Part shown: positions 25,761 through 34,787 of the stretch, piece by piece | How positions within the stretch are numbered: position 1 is the stretch's first letter | Layout of the letters: each line of letters starts with the position of its first letter | Source: Bacillus mesophilus | GTDB taxonomy: Bacteria > Bacillota > Bacilli > Bacillales > SA4 | DNA length: 64,000 bases | Direction: 5' to 3' | NCBI RefSeq assembly: GCF_011008845.1 | Contig: NZ_JAAIWM010000002.1 | Coordinates: 124,001 to 188,000 of the forward strand | Notes under the pieces: model-generated | Told to the model about the DNA's origin: nothing | The model's database searches: none | Seen by the model: the letters and a program-made list of their open reading frames with translations, nothing else | Program-made: the position numbers and the translations under genes

Positions 25761-26285
25761 TCACCCTTTCATCTTCTTTGGAATGCCATAGTTTACTTGA
25801 TAGGCATAATCTGCGGTTCTTACAATCTCTTGATGCAGTGAGCCAAGGAGCTTCATATAAAGAAGTGATCCCTCATCATCAGGAAGTTTATCTGAAAATA
25901 GGTCATTTGAAACAATAACAAACATTTTTACAGTATGAAACTGCTTGATCGAATGAATCATTTTCTCATAAACTTTGTTTGCAGATTGGATAACTCCTCC
26001 ATGAAATAACTCATTGGCTGTTAAGATCGTTAAGCAATCTAATAAAATGCAATCATCGGTTGAAAACTTAGGAGCAAGCTCGATCATATTTGTAGGTTGC
26101 TCCCATGTTGTCCAATCACCAGTGCGTCTTTCCTGATGATGAAAAATACGGCTTTTCATTTCAGCATCTGTTACTTCACTTGTGGCAATATAATGCAGAT
26201 TGCCTGGTGCAGCGACATTTGCAACAAGTTGTTCTGCGAATGTACTTTTTCCACTTCTCGCACCACCTGAAACAAAGACTAACAT
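25761..26285 (-). CDS. cobU: Adenosylcobinamide kinase/guanylyltransferase CobU
   Basis: A 174-residue P-loop enzyme that phosphorylates adenosylcobinamide and transfers GMP to it. GGARSGKS (residues 7-14), YIATSEVTDAEM and HHQERRTGDW (His49, His50) match CobU, one of these histidines being the GMP carrier. The late NEVGxGxVP signature of CobU is replaced by SNDLFSDKLPDDEG, so this copy differs from standard CobU in its C-terminal half, while the short paralogue downstream keeps that signature. ATG at 26285 (AAGGATGG eight bases upstream) is preferred to one 12 bases earlier. Confidence 0.83.
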   Translation of the reverse strand: MLVFVSGGARSGKSTFAEQLVANVAAPGNLHYIATSEVTDAEMKSRIFHHQERRTGDWTTWEQPTNMIELAPKFSTDDCILLDCLTILTANELFHGGVIQSANKVYEKMIHSIKQFHTVKMFVIVSNDLFSDKLPDDEGSLLYMKLLGSLHQEIVRTADYAYQVNYGIPKKMKG

Positions 26286-27373
26286 CGCTGTTTCCATCCT
26301 TTTAAATGAGTTAGTAAGACATCATTAGAGCGTTGATCTTTTACTGCCAGACGTAAAAATTTGCCGTCCAGCCCAATAAAATTATAGGTGTGTCTAGGTA
26401 CGACCCCATTTGCGACTAAATACTTCATTAAGTTCTTCATTTTATATTCAGAAAAAGAATCTGACAAAAGATAGAAATTTACTGACGATGGTGATACATA
26501 ATATCCCAGCTTTTTTAATTCATTTACTACTCGTTCTCTTTCTACTCTAATCCTAGATTTAATATCATGAGGATAATTAGTTAACGAAAGGACATGCTTT
26601 GCGAGCTCTGCTGCTAATGTATTTACACTCCAAGGAGGTGAATAGGCTGCCACCTTATTTATAATCGAAGGTGCTGCTACTATATAGCCAATTCTAATTC
26701 CTGCAAGCTTATACATTTTCGTTAATGACCGAAGTACAATCAAATGATCCTGTTTTTCAACTTCTGTCACAACCGAGCAGTTTATCGTGCTAAAATCATA
26801 AAACGCTTCGTCAATGACTAGATATGTATTTGTCTCTCTTCCAATTTCAATGACTTCCTTCATCCTGTCTTGGTTGATTACCGTTCCTGTCGGATTATTA
26901 GGATTACATAGGAATAACACATCAATACCTTCCATAAAGTCACGAATCTCTTCAAGATTAAATTGCCAATCCGTTTTCTCTGTCGTCTTGAGTTCCTTCA
27001 CTGTACATCCATAAATCTCACAAGCTTCCTTATACTCAACAAAGGTTGGTTGTACGATTCCGATTGTTCGATTTTGAAATAACTGAGCTAGAAGGAAAAT
27101 ACATTGAGATGCGCCATTGCCTATAAATAAATATCCAGGATCTATTTGATCATAAAGACTTATCGCATTTTTCACAGAGGTAAGCTCTGGATCTGGGTAA
27201 TCTGATAGCCATTTCTCAAAGTGCGGAATTATGGTTGATAGATCATAGGGTGCTTCAAATGGATTAACATTCACACTAAAATCAACGATTTCTTCATGTA
27301 AGGGTGTATGAAGCTTTTCATATAAATAAATGGGATTAGCTCCATGCTTGGGAAATGTAGTAATAGAAAACAC
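26279..27373 (-). CDS. cobD: Threonine-phosphate decarboxylase CobD
   Basis: A 364-residue PLP enzyme of the class I/II aminotransferase fold that makes 1-aminopropan-2-ol phosphate, the linker of the nucleotide loop, from threonine phosphate. PLP site SLTKMYKLAGIRIGY, and CNPNNPTG and VIDEAFYDF motifs are present. The start is unusual. The only strong ribosome site, AGGAGG, is too close to the GTG at 27373 but ideally spaced for an ATT codon at 27362-27364. It overlaps cbiB by 38 bases. A general histidinol-phosphate aminotransferase is a less likely reading given the operon. Confidence 0.88.
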   Translation of the reverse strand: MFSITTFPKHGANPIYLYEKLHTPLHEEIVDFSVNVNPFEAPYDLSTIIPHFEKWLSDYPDPELTSVKNAISLYDQIDPGYLFIGNGASQCIFLLAQLFQNRTIGIVQPTFVEYKEACEIYGCTVKELKTTEKTDWQFNLEEIRDFMEGIDVLFLCNPNNPTGTVINQDRMKEVIEIGRETNTYLVIDEAFYDFSTINCSVVTEVEKQDHLIVLRSLTKMYKLAGIRIGYIVAAPSIINKVAAYSPPWSVNTLAAELAKHVLSLTNYPHDIKSRIRVERERVVNELKKLGYYVSPSSVNFYLLSDSFSEYKMKNLMKYLVANGVVPRHTYNFIGLDGKFLRLAVKDQRSNDVLLTHLKGWKQRC

Positions 27374-28304
27374 CTCCTAATAAAGTTAATAGTGTAAATA
27401 AGAGCACCGTCCTACGCATGATATAGATAGACTGAAGGATATGCTCTTTATGTAATATTCTTAAACGAAGTCCTATTTTAGGACGAATGGAAAGGTTACC
27501 CTGATAATAATTTGCCCCGCCAAGCTGAACACCTAATAATACAGCCATCGCAGCTTCCCCCCATCCGCTATTAGGACTAGGGTGCTTTTTGGCATCTCTG
27601 AAAAGAATTGGGAACACCTTATCGATTGATATAGAAGAGATATGCAAATTACTAAGTAGCATACAAATACCAGTTAACCGACTTGGTAGTAAGTTTACCC
27701 AGTCATCCCATTTGGCGGATGCTCTGCCAAATAATAAATACCGATTGTTTTTATGACCTACCATAGAATCTAATGTATTAATAGCCCTGTAAGCCATTGC
27801 GAGAGGTGCTCCGCCAATTATAGCGTAAAAAATCGGAGCTGTTACTCCATCACTCGTATTTTCGGCTACTGTTTCTACAACACCACGAACAATTTCTTCT
27901 TCATTAAGATTCTCTGTGTCTCTGCCAACAATCCAACCAAGCTTTTCTCGAGCTTTGACCATTTGTCCATTCTTTAATGGTTGATATACGTCCATTGCAG
28001 CCACTGCTAAGCTCTTTGGGGCAATCGTTGTAAATAGTAAGACCGCTTCAGCTATTATTCCTGCTATAAGGTGCACTTCATAAAGAAACACAACAATCAT
28101 CAGAGATAATAGGAATGGAATTAGAACGACAATAAAGGCTGCAATTGTTCCCTTCAGAATCCTATTGCTCCCGTTATTCATACGTTGTTCTAATTTACTT
28201 ATTAGCCAACCCATTCCCTTGACAGGATGAGGTAACCACTTGGGGTCTCCAATTAACTTATCTAAAATTAATGCTAGAATAATTGCCATCATATGACCAA
28301 TCAT
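27336..28304 (-). CDS. cbiB: Adenosylcobinamide-phosphate synthase CbiB
   Basis: A 322-residue membrane enzyme that attaches aminopropanol phosphate to adenosylcobyric acid. Typical family stretches are DKLIGDPKWLPHPVKGMG at the N-terminus, VAENTSDGVTAPIFY in the middle, and NSGWGEAAMAVLLGVQLGG toward the C-terminus. Start codon overlaps the preceding btuD-cbiZ stop (ATGA). Its presence with CbiZ means that cobyric acid released by the amidohydrolase can be rebuilt into cobinamide phosphate. Confidence 0.93.
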   Translation of the reverse strand: MIGHMMAIILALILDKLIGDPKWLPHPVKGMGWLISKLEQRMNNGSNRILKGTIAAFIVVLIPFLLSLMIVVFLYEVHLIAGIIAEAVLLFTTIAPKSLAVAAMDVYQPLKNGQMVKAREKLGWIVGRDTENLNEEEIVRGVVETVAENTSDGVTAPIFYAIIGGAPLAMAYRAINTLDSMVGHKNNRYLLFGRASAKWDDWVNLLPSRLTGICMLLSNLHISSISIDKVFPILFRDAKKHPSPNSGWGEAAMAVLLGVQLGGANYYQGNLSIRPKIGLRLRILHKEHILQSIYIMRRTVLLFTLLTLLGGVFYYYISQAWS

Positions 28305-29776
28305 CGTTCAAGCTCTTTTCTATCTTTATATTGAAGAATTGCCTCTTTGGTAGCATCTGCTACCAACCTACCTATACGTCTACCAATCGGTGTTAACGGC
28401 CCACCATACTCATATTCACATTTAGTTTGAGTTGAGGCGATACAAATGCTATCAGTTGATGTTCCTGTCGCGATTGTATTGGTTGTATGATCCATTATGT
28501 TTAAAGTAGCAAGGGATTTCGTCTTTGCCTCTGTAGCTGTAGTAAGGATTTGAACAAACGCGGCTTCTGTTAATTTTGCTTCTATTAAAATAAAGATATT
28601 TATGGTACCAGGCTGTAAAAGCGGGATTTCGTGTTGATCTGCTTTTGATGCGTCTATCGCATTACCTGTTCCTGCTGTTACCATAACAAAAAAAACACCA
28701 TCATTGTTTTCCTCTTGTTTGATCACCACATCTTCTAATTGTACAGCTGTCATCATTGCGACTGTATTGCATGAGTCAATTCCGTTACTCCGTAAATATT
28801 CGTGCATTTCAGCCTTGGCATCTGAACACATATATTGTTGATCCACTTGTCGATTAACAAACGAATTGGACCATCCAAAGCCATCACCAATCAAGGCAGA
28901 CGAAAGAGTTTTAAAGTCATGATCGGATTGAACGACAATATGCCCGGGAGTGTGTTGAATGGTTAAATCCTTAATAATGGATTCACTAATATCTTTTTCT
29001 TTTGCTGGAAGTAGTCCGATCATTGGCTTTGCAAGTTCAGGATGATCATGCCTAATAATAGCAGTTTGATATACTTCTTCTAAGATAGAAGATTGCATGA
29101 TTTTCTTTGGAGTCCCCATTGCTACCATTCGACCTTCATGAAGAAGTAGCACAGTATCGCAATAAAGACTGGCTAGATTTAAATCATGAAAAATGGCTAA
29201 CACTGTTAGCTGCCCTTCTCTTCTCAACCTCATCAACCCATCAAACAAACTAATTTGGTGTGAAACGTCTAAATGATTCGTTGGTTCATCCAATAATAAA
29301 AGCTCAGGCTGTTGAGCCAAAGCTCGTGCTAGAAACACTCTTTGTTGTTCTCCTCCACTTAATTGTTGAATCCCTTTATGCTGCAGATGTTCCAAGGATG
29401 TTTCTTTCAAGACTTCCTGTACAATCTCTTCATCTTTAGTAGACCAGGTTGAGAATAAACCACTTTGGTGAGCATACCTCCCCATCTTAATGGTTTCTTT
29501 AACCGAGTATGAAAAGGCGGTGTCTGTAATTTGAGGAAGGACTGCTACTGATTGAGCAAACTCCTTATTTGAGAAGTCGGCAATTTCTCTATTATTTATA
29601 GAAATTGAACCACTATTTGGACTAATGGTTTTAGCTAGGAGCTTCAAAAGTGTAGTTTTCCCACTACCATTGGGACCTAAAATACCAAAAACCTCACCCT
29701 TGTTTACAGAAAAGGTAAGTGGTTTAAGGGTTTGTTCGTTTGTATAAGAAAAGGTGAGTTGATCAACGTTTATCAT
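28301..29776 (-). CDS. btuD: BtuD-CbiZ fusion: corrinoid ABC ATPase with amidohydrolase domain
   Basis: A two-domain protein of 491 residues. Residues 1-255 are an ABC ATPase of the FecCD-partner type: Walker A GPNGSGKT (34-41), signature LSGGEQQR, Walker B LLLLDEPTNHLD. Residues 265-491 are a CbiZ adenosylcobinamide amidohydrolase domain (VTAGTGNA, TNTIATGTSTD, GGPLTPIGRRIG). CbiZ cleaves the aminopropanol side chain to give cobyric acid. The fusion ties uptake to remodelling. B. subtilis YvrA has a similar arrangement. ATG at 29776 is chosen for AAGGATGTG upstream. The longer start at 29821 overlaps btuC. Confidence 0.9.
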   Translation of the reverse strand: MINVDQLTFSYTNEQTLKPLTFSVNKGEVFGILGPNGSGKTTLLKLLAKTISPNSGSISINNREIADFSNKEFAQSVAVLPQITDTAFSYSVKETIKMGRYAHQSGLFSTWSTKDEEIVQEVLKETSLEHLQHKGIQQLSGGEQQRVFLARALAQQPELLLLDEPTNHLDVSHQISLFDGLMRLRREGQLTVLAIFHDLNLASLYCDTVLLLHEGRMVAMGTPKKIMQSSILEEVYQTAIIRHDHPELAKPMIGLLPAKEKDISESIIKDLTIQHTPGHIVVQSDHDFKTLSSALIGDGFGWSNSFVNRQVDQQYMCSDAKAEMHEYLRSNGIDSCNTVAMMTAVQLEDVVIKQEENNDGVFFVMVTAGTGNAIDASKADQHEIPLLQPGTINIFILIEAKLTEAAFVQILTTATEAKTKSLATLNIMDHTTNTIATGTSTDSICIASTQTKCEYEYGGPLTPIGRRIGRLVADATKEAILQYKDRKELER

Positions 29777-29780
29777 TGAA

Positions 29781-30839
29781 TCACATCCTTGCTTTTTTTC
29801 GGTAATATAAAATGATAGCAAAAACTGGTGCTCCGATCAGAGCGGTAATGACACCAATTGGAAGTTCCCTTGGAATTATAATCGTACGTGCTGTTAAATC
29901 AGCTAATACAAGGAATGCCCCACCGTGAAGCATAGATAAAGGTAGTAATCTAGTATGATTGGCTCCCCATAATAACCTTGTCAAGTGCGGAATCACAAGT
30001 CCCACAAAGCCTATTGTACCAGATACGGCAACAGATGCACCTGTTAACAAAGAAGCGCTACATAGGATAATAAATTTTCTAAGCTGTACGTTCACACCTA
30101 ATTGTTGGGCTGATTCTTCTCCGAATGATAAAACGTTTAATTCTCTGCTTTGAGTTAGAAGAAGAATGACTCCGACAATAAAGAAAGGAAGCATTAGATT
30201 TATATATTCCCACCCTCTCATAGACACACTTCCAAGTAACCACGAAATAATTTGTCTAAGTTCATCGCCTGTTAGGGCAATCATTAAGGAAATAAGGGAT
30301 CCTAAGAATGAACTAAATATAATTCCAGTTAAAATAATCGTTTCGACCGTCATTCGCTTTTCTACCATTTTTGCAAATGATAGGACAAGAATTAACGTTA
30401 TAAATGCTGCGCCAATACTAAATAAAGGAAGAGTATACATACCTAAAATAGGTATTTGAATAGAGAAAAACAATACCACTACTGCTCCCACTGATGCTCC
30501 CGAGGACACACCAAGGGTGTAAGGGTCTGCTAAGGGGTTCCGAAGAAGTCCTTGAAAGGCTGCACCAGCAAGGGCTAGTGATGCACCGACTAAAAATGCT
30601 AATATAACACGAGGAAAACGAATAGACATGACGATGTTTACTAGCATCGGTTCTATTTGAGTGGATAACCCAACACCAAATAATTCTTGAAGAAAAATGC
30701 TAAATATAGTAGAAAAGGGAATCGATATTGTACCTATCGATATCCCTAAAAAGATAGCGATGAAACAAATTCCACCGCTAATGAAATATGGAGCAATTCT
30801 ATTATTCTGTAAAGACTTCAGGATATACAGCTTTTGCAA
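29781..30839 (-). CDS. btuC: Corrinoid ABC transporter permease BtuC (FecCD family)
   Basis: A 352-residue polytopic permease. FecCD marks include PRVILAFLVGASLALAGAAF, RNPLADPYTLGVSSGA and GTIGFVGLVIPHLTRLL. Together with BtuF and the BtuD domain it forms the importer for cobalamin and other corrinoids. The reading starts at TTG 30839 with GAAGGAGTAG nine bases upstream, overlapping btuF by 38 bases. No ATG or GTG occurs in the first residues of the conserved region, which supports TTG. Siderophore permeases are related, but the riboswitch and neighbours fix the substrate class. Confidence 0.9.
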   Translation of the reverse strand: MQKLYILKSLQNNRIAPYFISGGICFIAIFLGISIGTISIPFSTIFSIFLQELFGVGLSTQIEPMLVNIVMSIRFPRVILAFLVGASLALAGAAFQGLLRNPLADPYTLGVSSGASVGAVVVLFFSIQIPILGMYTLPLFSIGAAFITLILVLSFAKMVEKRMTVETIILTGIIFSSFLGSLISLMIALTGDELRQIISWLLGSVSMRGWEYINLMLPFFIVGVILLLTQSRELNVLSFGEESAQQLGVNVQLRKFIILCSASLLTGASVAVSGTIGFVGLVIPHLTRLLWGANHTRLLPLSMLHGGAFLVLADLTARTIIIPRELPIGVITALIGAPVFAIILYYRKKARM

Positions 30840-31785
30840 GTTCTTCTACTCCTTCAATTAAACGAGGACCAGGACGTGATACTAAATCAGATTGAATGTC
30901 ATAAACACGCTCATTCTGAATGGCAGGAACCTCAGTCCATGCTTCTCTCGCCAACACATTTGCTTTGGCATTCGGGTCAAAGCTTCCGTAAGTTGTTACA
31001 ACCACATCTGGATTTAATGCAACAATTTCTTCCTCTGTTAGCATAACCCAGCCTTCTTGTTCACCAGCAGCATTCTTTGCATTAATTGCTTCAATCATTT
31101 CGTGCATAAATGTTCCTTTACCAGTTGTGTAAATTTCAGGAGGTCCTGAAACCTCAACCCACACTGTAGCTGGTTCCGTAACTTCAGAAGCCTTTTCCTT
31201 TATCTCAGCTAATCTTGTTTTCATGTCTTCCACAATTTCTTCCGCTTTGACAGATGTACCTGTTAATTTACCAATTAGGTGAATTGACTCATACGTCGCT
31301 TCAAATGATGTCGCATCTGGTACCACTACAACTGTAATTCCGGCATTTCTTAATTGCTCTAGTCCACTCTCAGAACTAAAAGCACTTGATCCGTGAGCTA
31401 AAACTAAATCAGGTTGAAGTGATATGACCTTTTCTACATTGAATTCCATTCCACCAATTTTTTCTTTAGTCGCAACTTCTTCAGGGTAATTATCAAAATC
31501 AGATACGCCGACTAATGCATCACCCATATCAAGAGCATATACAATCTCAGTATTGCTTGGTATTAAAGAAACAATCTTTTCTGGTTTTGCTTCAATCGTG
31601 ACTTCGTTCTCTACTCCATCTGTAATCGTTATAGGAAAGCTCTCACCTGTTGTTTCTTCTGTACCTTCAGTTTCTGTTTGTGTTTCTGCTGGCTCTTGAA
31701 CTTCATCTGCTCCACCACATGCTGCCAGTGTAAACACTGTGAAAAGGGCAAGCAAGAACGTTAATAGATATTGTTTCATTTTCAT
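30802..31785 (-). CDS. btuF: Corrinoid-binding lipoprotein BtuF
   Basis: A 327-residue lipoprotein of the helical-backbone metal-receptor class. The signal peptide ends in TLAACGG, so Cys23 would be lipidated. The mature part has BtuF-like features (VSLIPSNTEIVYALD, VGVSDFDNYPEEV, SRPGPRLIEGVEELA). It captures corrinoids outside the membrane for BtuCD. ATG at 31785 with AAAGGAGTC eight bases upstream is preferred. The longer frame to 31881 runs into the riboswitch terminator. First gene of the operon. Confidence 0.93.
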   Translation of the reverse strand: MKMKQYLLTFLLALFTVFTLAACGGADEVQEPAETQTETEGTEETTGESFPITITDGVENEVTIEAKPEKIVSLIPSNTEIVYALDMGDALVGVSDFDNYPEEVATKEKIGGMEFNVEKVISLQPDLVLAHGSSAFSSESGLEQLRNAGITVVVVPDATSFEATYESIHLIGKLTGTSVKAEEIVEDMKTRLAEIKEKASEVTEPATVWVEVSGPPEIYTTGKGTFMHEMIEAINAKNAAGEQEGWVMLTEEEIVALNPDVVVTTYGSFDPNAKANVLAREAWTEVPAIQNERVYDIQSDLVSRPGPRLIEGVEELAKAVYPEVFTE

Positions 31786-31850
31786 TAAGATTGACTCCTT
31801 TAATTCTATAAATTTTATTTTATGTAAAAGCCAAGGCTTATTACCCCAAA

Positions 31851-31884
31851 GAAAAAAGCTTGCCCTCAATAGGGCAAGCAAAAA
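31851..31884 (-). terminator. Intrinsic terminator of the cobalamin riboswitch
   Basis: Minus-strand hairpin GCTTGCCCT / AGGGCAAGC with loop ATTG followed by TTTTTTC. It lies between the riboswitch and btuF, so ligand binding probably acts at transcription. Confidence 0.85.
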
Positions 31885-31939
31885 CGATCAAATTAGAGAA
31901 ATTCGTGGTTGACCGTCCTGCTTCTCAACCCCCGAAGAT

Positions 31940-32140
31940 TCATGAACTTTTATTTAAGGCAGGTCTACTGACTCGTGCTTCACCCTACTTTGAAACCTTC
32001 CCATATAAACAACAACCATATTGGTTATCACATTTATACAGTGGCTACTTTCATTTCGTCTGCACTTACAGTTGCGGGGACAGTTCTAGATTTTCACAAG
32101 ATTCCCTTTTAAGTCAGTGGATCACCACTGAACACCATAA
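31940..32140 (-). promoter_or_regulatory. Cobalamin riboswitch
   Basis: Minus strand, in order: a GGTG-containing 5' hairpin (CAGTGGTGATCCACTG), GGGAATCTTGTGAAAATC, the conserved CCCCGCAACTGTAA segment, GCCACTGTATAAATGTG, GGGAAGG, and the B12 box GAGTCAGTAGACCTGCC at 31957-31974. All main conserved blocks of the adenosylcobalamin riboswitch are present. It controls the btuF-cblS operon and would shut it off when cobalamin is sufficient. Confidence 0.95.
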
Positions 32141-32177
32141 ATTAAAAAGTATTTAATTAAGTATTAATTCCATACTC

Positions 32178-32206
32178 ATCTTACACGATGATTTATAATC
32201 AGACAA
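32178..32206 (-). promoter_or_regulatory. Putative sigma-A promoter of the cobalamin operon
   Basis: Minus-strand TTGTCT, 17 bases, TAAGAT, about 40 bases upstream of the riboswitch 5' end. Confidence 0.55.
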
Positions 32207-32292
32207 GCATTTTCAACAAATTACGCAGTTTCACAAAACACGAAATGTTTCTTATGGAACAAGAATGTTCGTCAAGACTTGTTAAAAATCGG

Positions 32293-34074
32293 CTATTTTC
32301 GTGGTAAAAAGAAAGAAAATGTCGTTCCTTCGTTTATTTTGCTATGAACGGAAATTTGCCCTTGATGCGCATCTATGATATTTTTTACAATTGCCAGTCC
32401 AAGGCCTGTTCCACCTTTTCTTCTCGTCCTTGCTTTATCGGCTTTATAAAAGCGTTCAAATACAAACGGAAGATCTTCATTTGGAATACCTGAGCCTGAA
32501 TCCTGAACATCTACTTTAAATCCATTTTCAATTATATTCGCTTTAACGACTACTGTTCCACCTGAATCTGTATGTCTAATTGCATTGTCAATTAAATTAG
32601 TGAATACCTGTTCCATTCGATCAGGATCGAAGGAAATCATGTGCTCTTCACAGTTTTCACAATAGTAGGATAGCTTTATTGATTTTTCCTTCGAAAGCCC
32701 ATGGAATTTCCTAACCACTCTCTCGATAAATTCATGAACATTGACCGGTTCTTCTTGAAGCTGAATATGTCCAGCCTCCATTCGAGCAATATCAAGTAGT
32801 TCATTAACCAAGCGCCCCATCCTTAATGATTCCTCATAAATAACCTCTGCAATTTCCTTCTTTTCTTGTTCAGTTTCTGCGATATCATCTATTATGGCTT
32901 CACTATATCCCTGAAGCATGGAAATTGGCGTTCTTAGTTCATGTGAGACATTTGCAATGAAGTCTTTGCGTAGCTTGTCTAATCTTCGTTCCTCTGTCAT
33001 GTCACGAATGACAGCTACTGCCCCACGAATTTGTTCACCATTATATAATGGACTCATGACGACTACCCAATTTCGTCCTTGGAAATCCATCTCAATTAAT
33101 TGTTCACCTTCAAATGAAACAACACGGCCAAAAAGCTCTCTCATCTCGATGGGAACAGCCTTTTCTAAGTTTTCTTCCATGCCTTGTTCATAATACCACG
33201 CTTGTAAGAAGCGTTCCGCAGGGGGATTCGATAACTGCATAACGCCATTTCGATTTAAGGTGATTACTCCATCGACCATACTACTTAAAATGCTCGATAG
33301 TTGCTCTTTTTCCTGCCTCAACGCATCAATATTTAATTTTAATTGCTTGCCCATTTTATTAAATGCAGTGCCAAGCTCACCAATTTCATCATGCGTTACC
33401 ACGGGAAGGCGCGTTTCAAACTTACCCTCTGCAATCTCAAAAGCTGCTTCTCTCATTTTGATCAAAGGAGACGTGATTCGAGACGACAAGAAAAAAGCAA
33501 AGAAGGTAGTTAGCATAAAGGCTATTCCTGCTGCAAGAAAAATAAGCCTTGTTGTTTGATCTGTCGTTTGTTCGACAGCATCTAGTGTTTGATACAGAAA
33601 CACCGCACTTTCTTCCCCCACCTGTGAAGTAAACGGTACGCCAACAATGATAATTTCTTTAAATTCATCTCCACCCTCCATAATTGAAGAGTATTCTGTT
33701 TTCTTAATAACTGTTTCTTGGTTAGAGATTACTTTAGAAAGTTCTTTATCATTTTTGAGAAAAGAAAGAGGAATATCAATTACTTCACCTTTAGAGGGTG
33801 AATACCAGTAATGATCATCATCCTGAGCAATAATGACTTTTGTTAGAGGATCTACTATTTCCCATGATATGGAACGAGCTAGACTTTGATCTTCATGTTC
33901 CTCCATGACTCTTGCAATTTTACTTGCTACCTGCGTTAGATCTTCTTCTGCTCTATCCACATAATATTGTTCAAAAAATCCTAATAGCATAAAGGTAAGG
34001 ATGGATAAAACGAATGACACTAAAAACAGGATCGTCATCCATAACTTCCCTACTACACTTCTCCAAAGCTTCAT
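32293..34074 (-). CDS. resE: Sensor histidine kinase ResE
   Basis: A 593-residue kinase. Membrane segments lie at about 10-32 and 178-200 around an extracellular sensor region. Next come a HAMP linker ([15 protein letters not shown]), a PAS domain (about 255-360), the phospho-acceptor box [12 protein letters not shown], and the catalytic domain with [14 protein letters not shown] and [12 protein letters not shown]. ResE senses oxygen limitation and nitric oxide and phosphorylates ResD. It overlaps resD by four bases (ATGA). Followed by the cobalamin operon leader rather than sigX. Confidence 0.95.
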   Translation of the reverse strand: MKLWRSVVGKLWMTILFLVSFVLSILTFMLLGFFEQYYVDRAEEDLTQVASKIARVMEEHEDQSLARSISWEIVDPLTKVIIAQDDDHYWYSPSKGEVIDIPLSFLKNDKELSKVISNQETVIKKTEYSSIMEGGDEFKEIIIVGVPFTSQVGEESAVFLYQTLDAVEQTTDQTTRLIFLAAGIAFMLTTFFAFFLSSRITSPLIKMREAAFEIAEGKFETRLPVVTHDEIGELGTAFNKMGKQLKLNIDALRQEKEQLSSILSSMVDGVITLNRNGVMQLSNPPAERFLQAWYYEQGMEENLEKAVPIEMRELFGRVVSFEGEQLIEMDFQGRNWVVVMSPLYNGEQIRGAVAVIRDMTEERRLDKLRKDFIANVSHELRTPISMLQGYSEAIIDDIAETEQEKKEIAEVIYEESLRMGRLVNELLDIARMEAGHIQLQEEPVNVHEFIERVVRKFHGLSKEKSIKLSYYCENCEEHMISFDPDRMEQVFTNLIDNAIRHTDSGGTVVVKANIIENGFKVDVQDSGSGIPNEDLPFVFERFYKADKARTRRKGGTGLGLAIVKNIIDAHQGQISVHSKINEGTTFSFFLPRK

Positions 34075-34787
34075 TCCTCGACAACCTCAAATTTATAGCC
34101 GACTCCCCAAACGGTAATAATCATCTTGGCTGCTTTTTCTGATACTTTGTTCAGCTTTTCTCTTAACCGTTTAACATGAGTATCAACTGTACGTAAATCA
34201 CCGAAAAATTCATAATGCCAAACTTCTTTAAGAAGTTGTTCTCTGTCATAAACTTTATCCGGTGATTTAGCAAGAAAATAGAGAAGTTCATATTCTTTAG
34301 GCGTAAGTCCTACTTCTCTACCATCAGCAGTAACTCGATGTGCATCATTATCAATCGTTAAGTGAGGAAAAACTAATACGTCCTTAGTTGTTGTTTCTGT
34401 ATGTAGGTAAGATGTTTGTGATGACCTTCTTAGAAGAGCCTTTACTCGAAGTACAACTTCTCTTGGACTAAACGGCTTAACAATATAGTCATCTGTCCCA
34501 ACTTCAAAGCCTTGGACACGGTTTACTTCTTCTCCCTTAGCGGTAAGCATAATAATAGGAGTTGCTTTAAATTCTCTTAGCTCTTTACAAACCTCAATAC
34601 CATCTTTTCCAGGCATCATAACATCCAAAAGAATGAGATCGTAATCTTTACTCATGGCTTTTTCTAACGCTTCATTACCATCTTCTGCTTCTTCTGTTTG
34701 ATAGCCTTCTCTTTCTAGGTACATTTTTAACAGTCTTCTAATTCTTTCCTCATCATCGACAACCAGAATATTTAACACTTGATCCAT
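34071..34787 (-). CDS. resD: Response regulator ResD
   Basis: An OmpR-family regulator of 238 residues. The receiver domain has the acidic pair DDEERIRR and the phospho-acceptor in [13 protein letters not shown]. The C-terminal winged helix contains [16 protein letters not shown] and [11 protein letters not shown]. It activates genes for aerobic and anaerobic respiration, including resABC and ctaA in B. subtilis. ATG at 34787 is preferred (GAGGTGAAATAT upstream) over the GTG nine bases earlier. Confidence 0.95.
   Translation of the reverse strand: MDQVLNILVVDDEERIRRLLKMYLEREGYQTEEAEDGNEALEKAMSKDYDLILLDVMMPGKDGIEVCKELREFKATPIIMLTAKGEEVNRVQGFEVGTDDYIVKPFSPREVVLRVKALLRRSSQTSYLHTETTTKDVLVFPHLTIDNDAHRVTADGREVGLTPKEYELLYFLAKSPDKVYDREQLLKEVWHYEFFGDLRTVDTHVKRLREKLNKVSEKAAKMIITVWGVGYKFEVVEE

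Noticed and set aside
31860..32156. 98-codon plus-strand ORF
   Set aside because: It is the antisense of the cobalamin riboswitch and its terminator.
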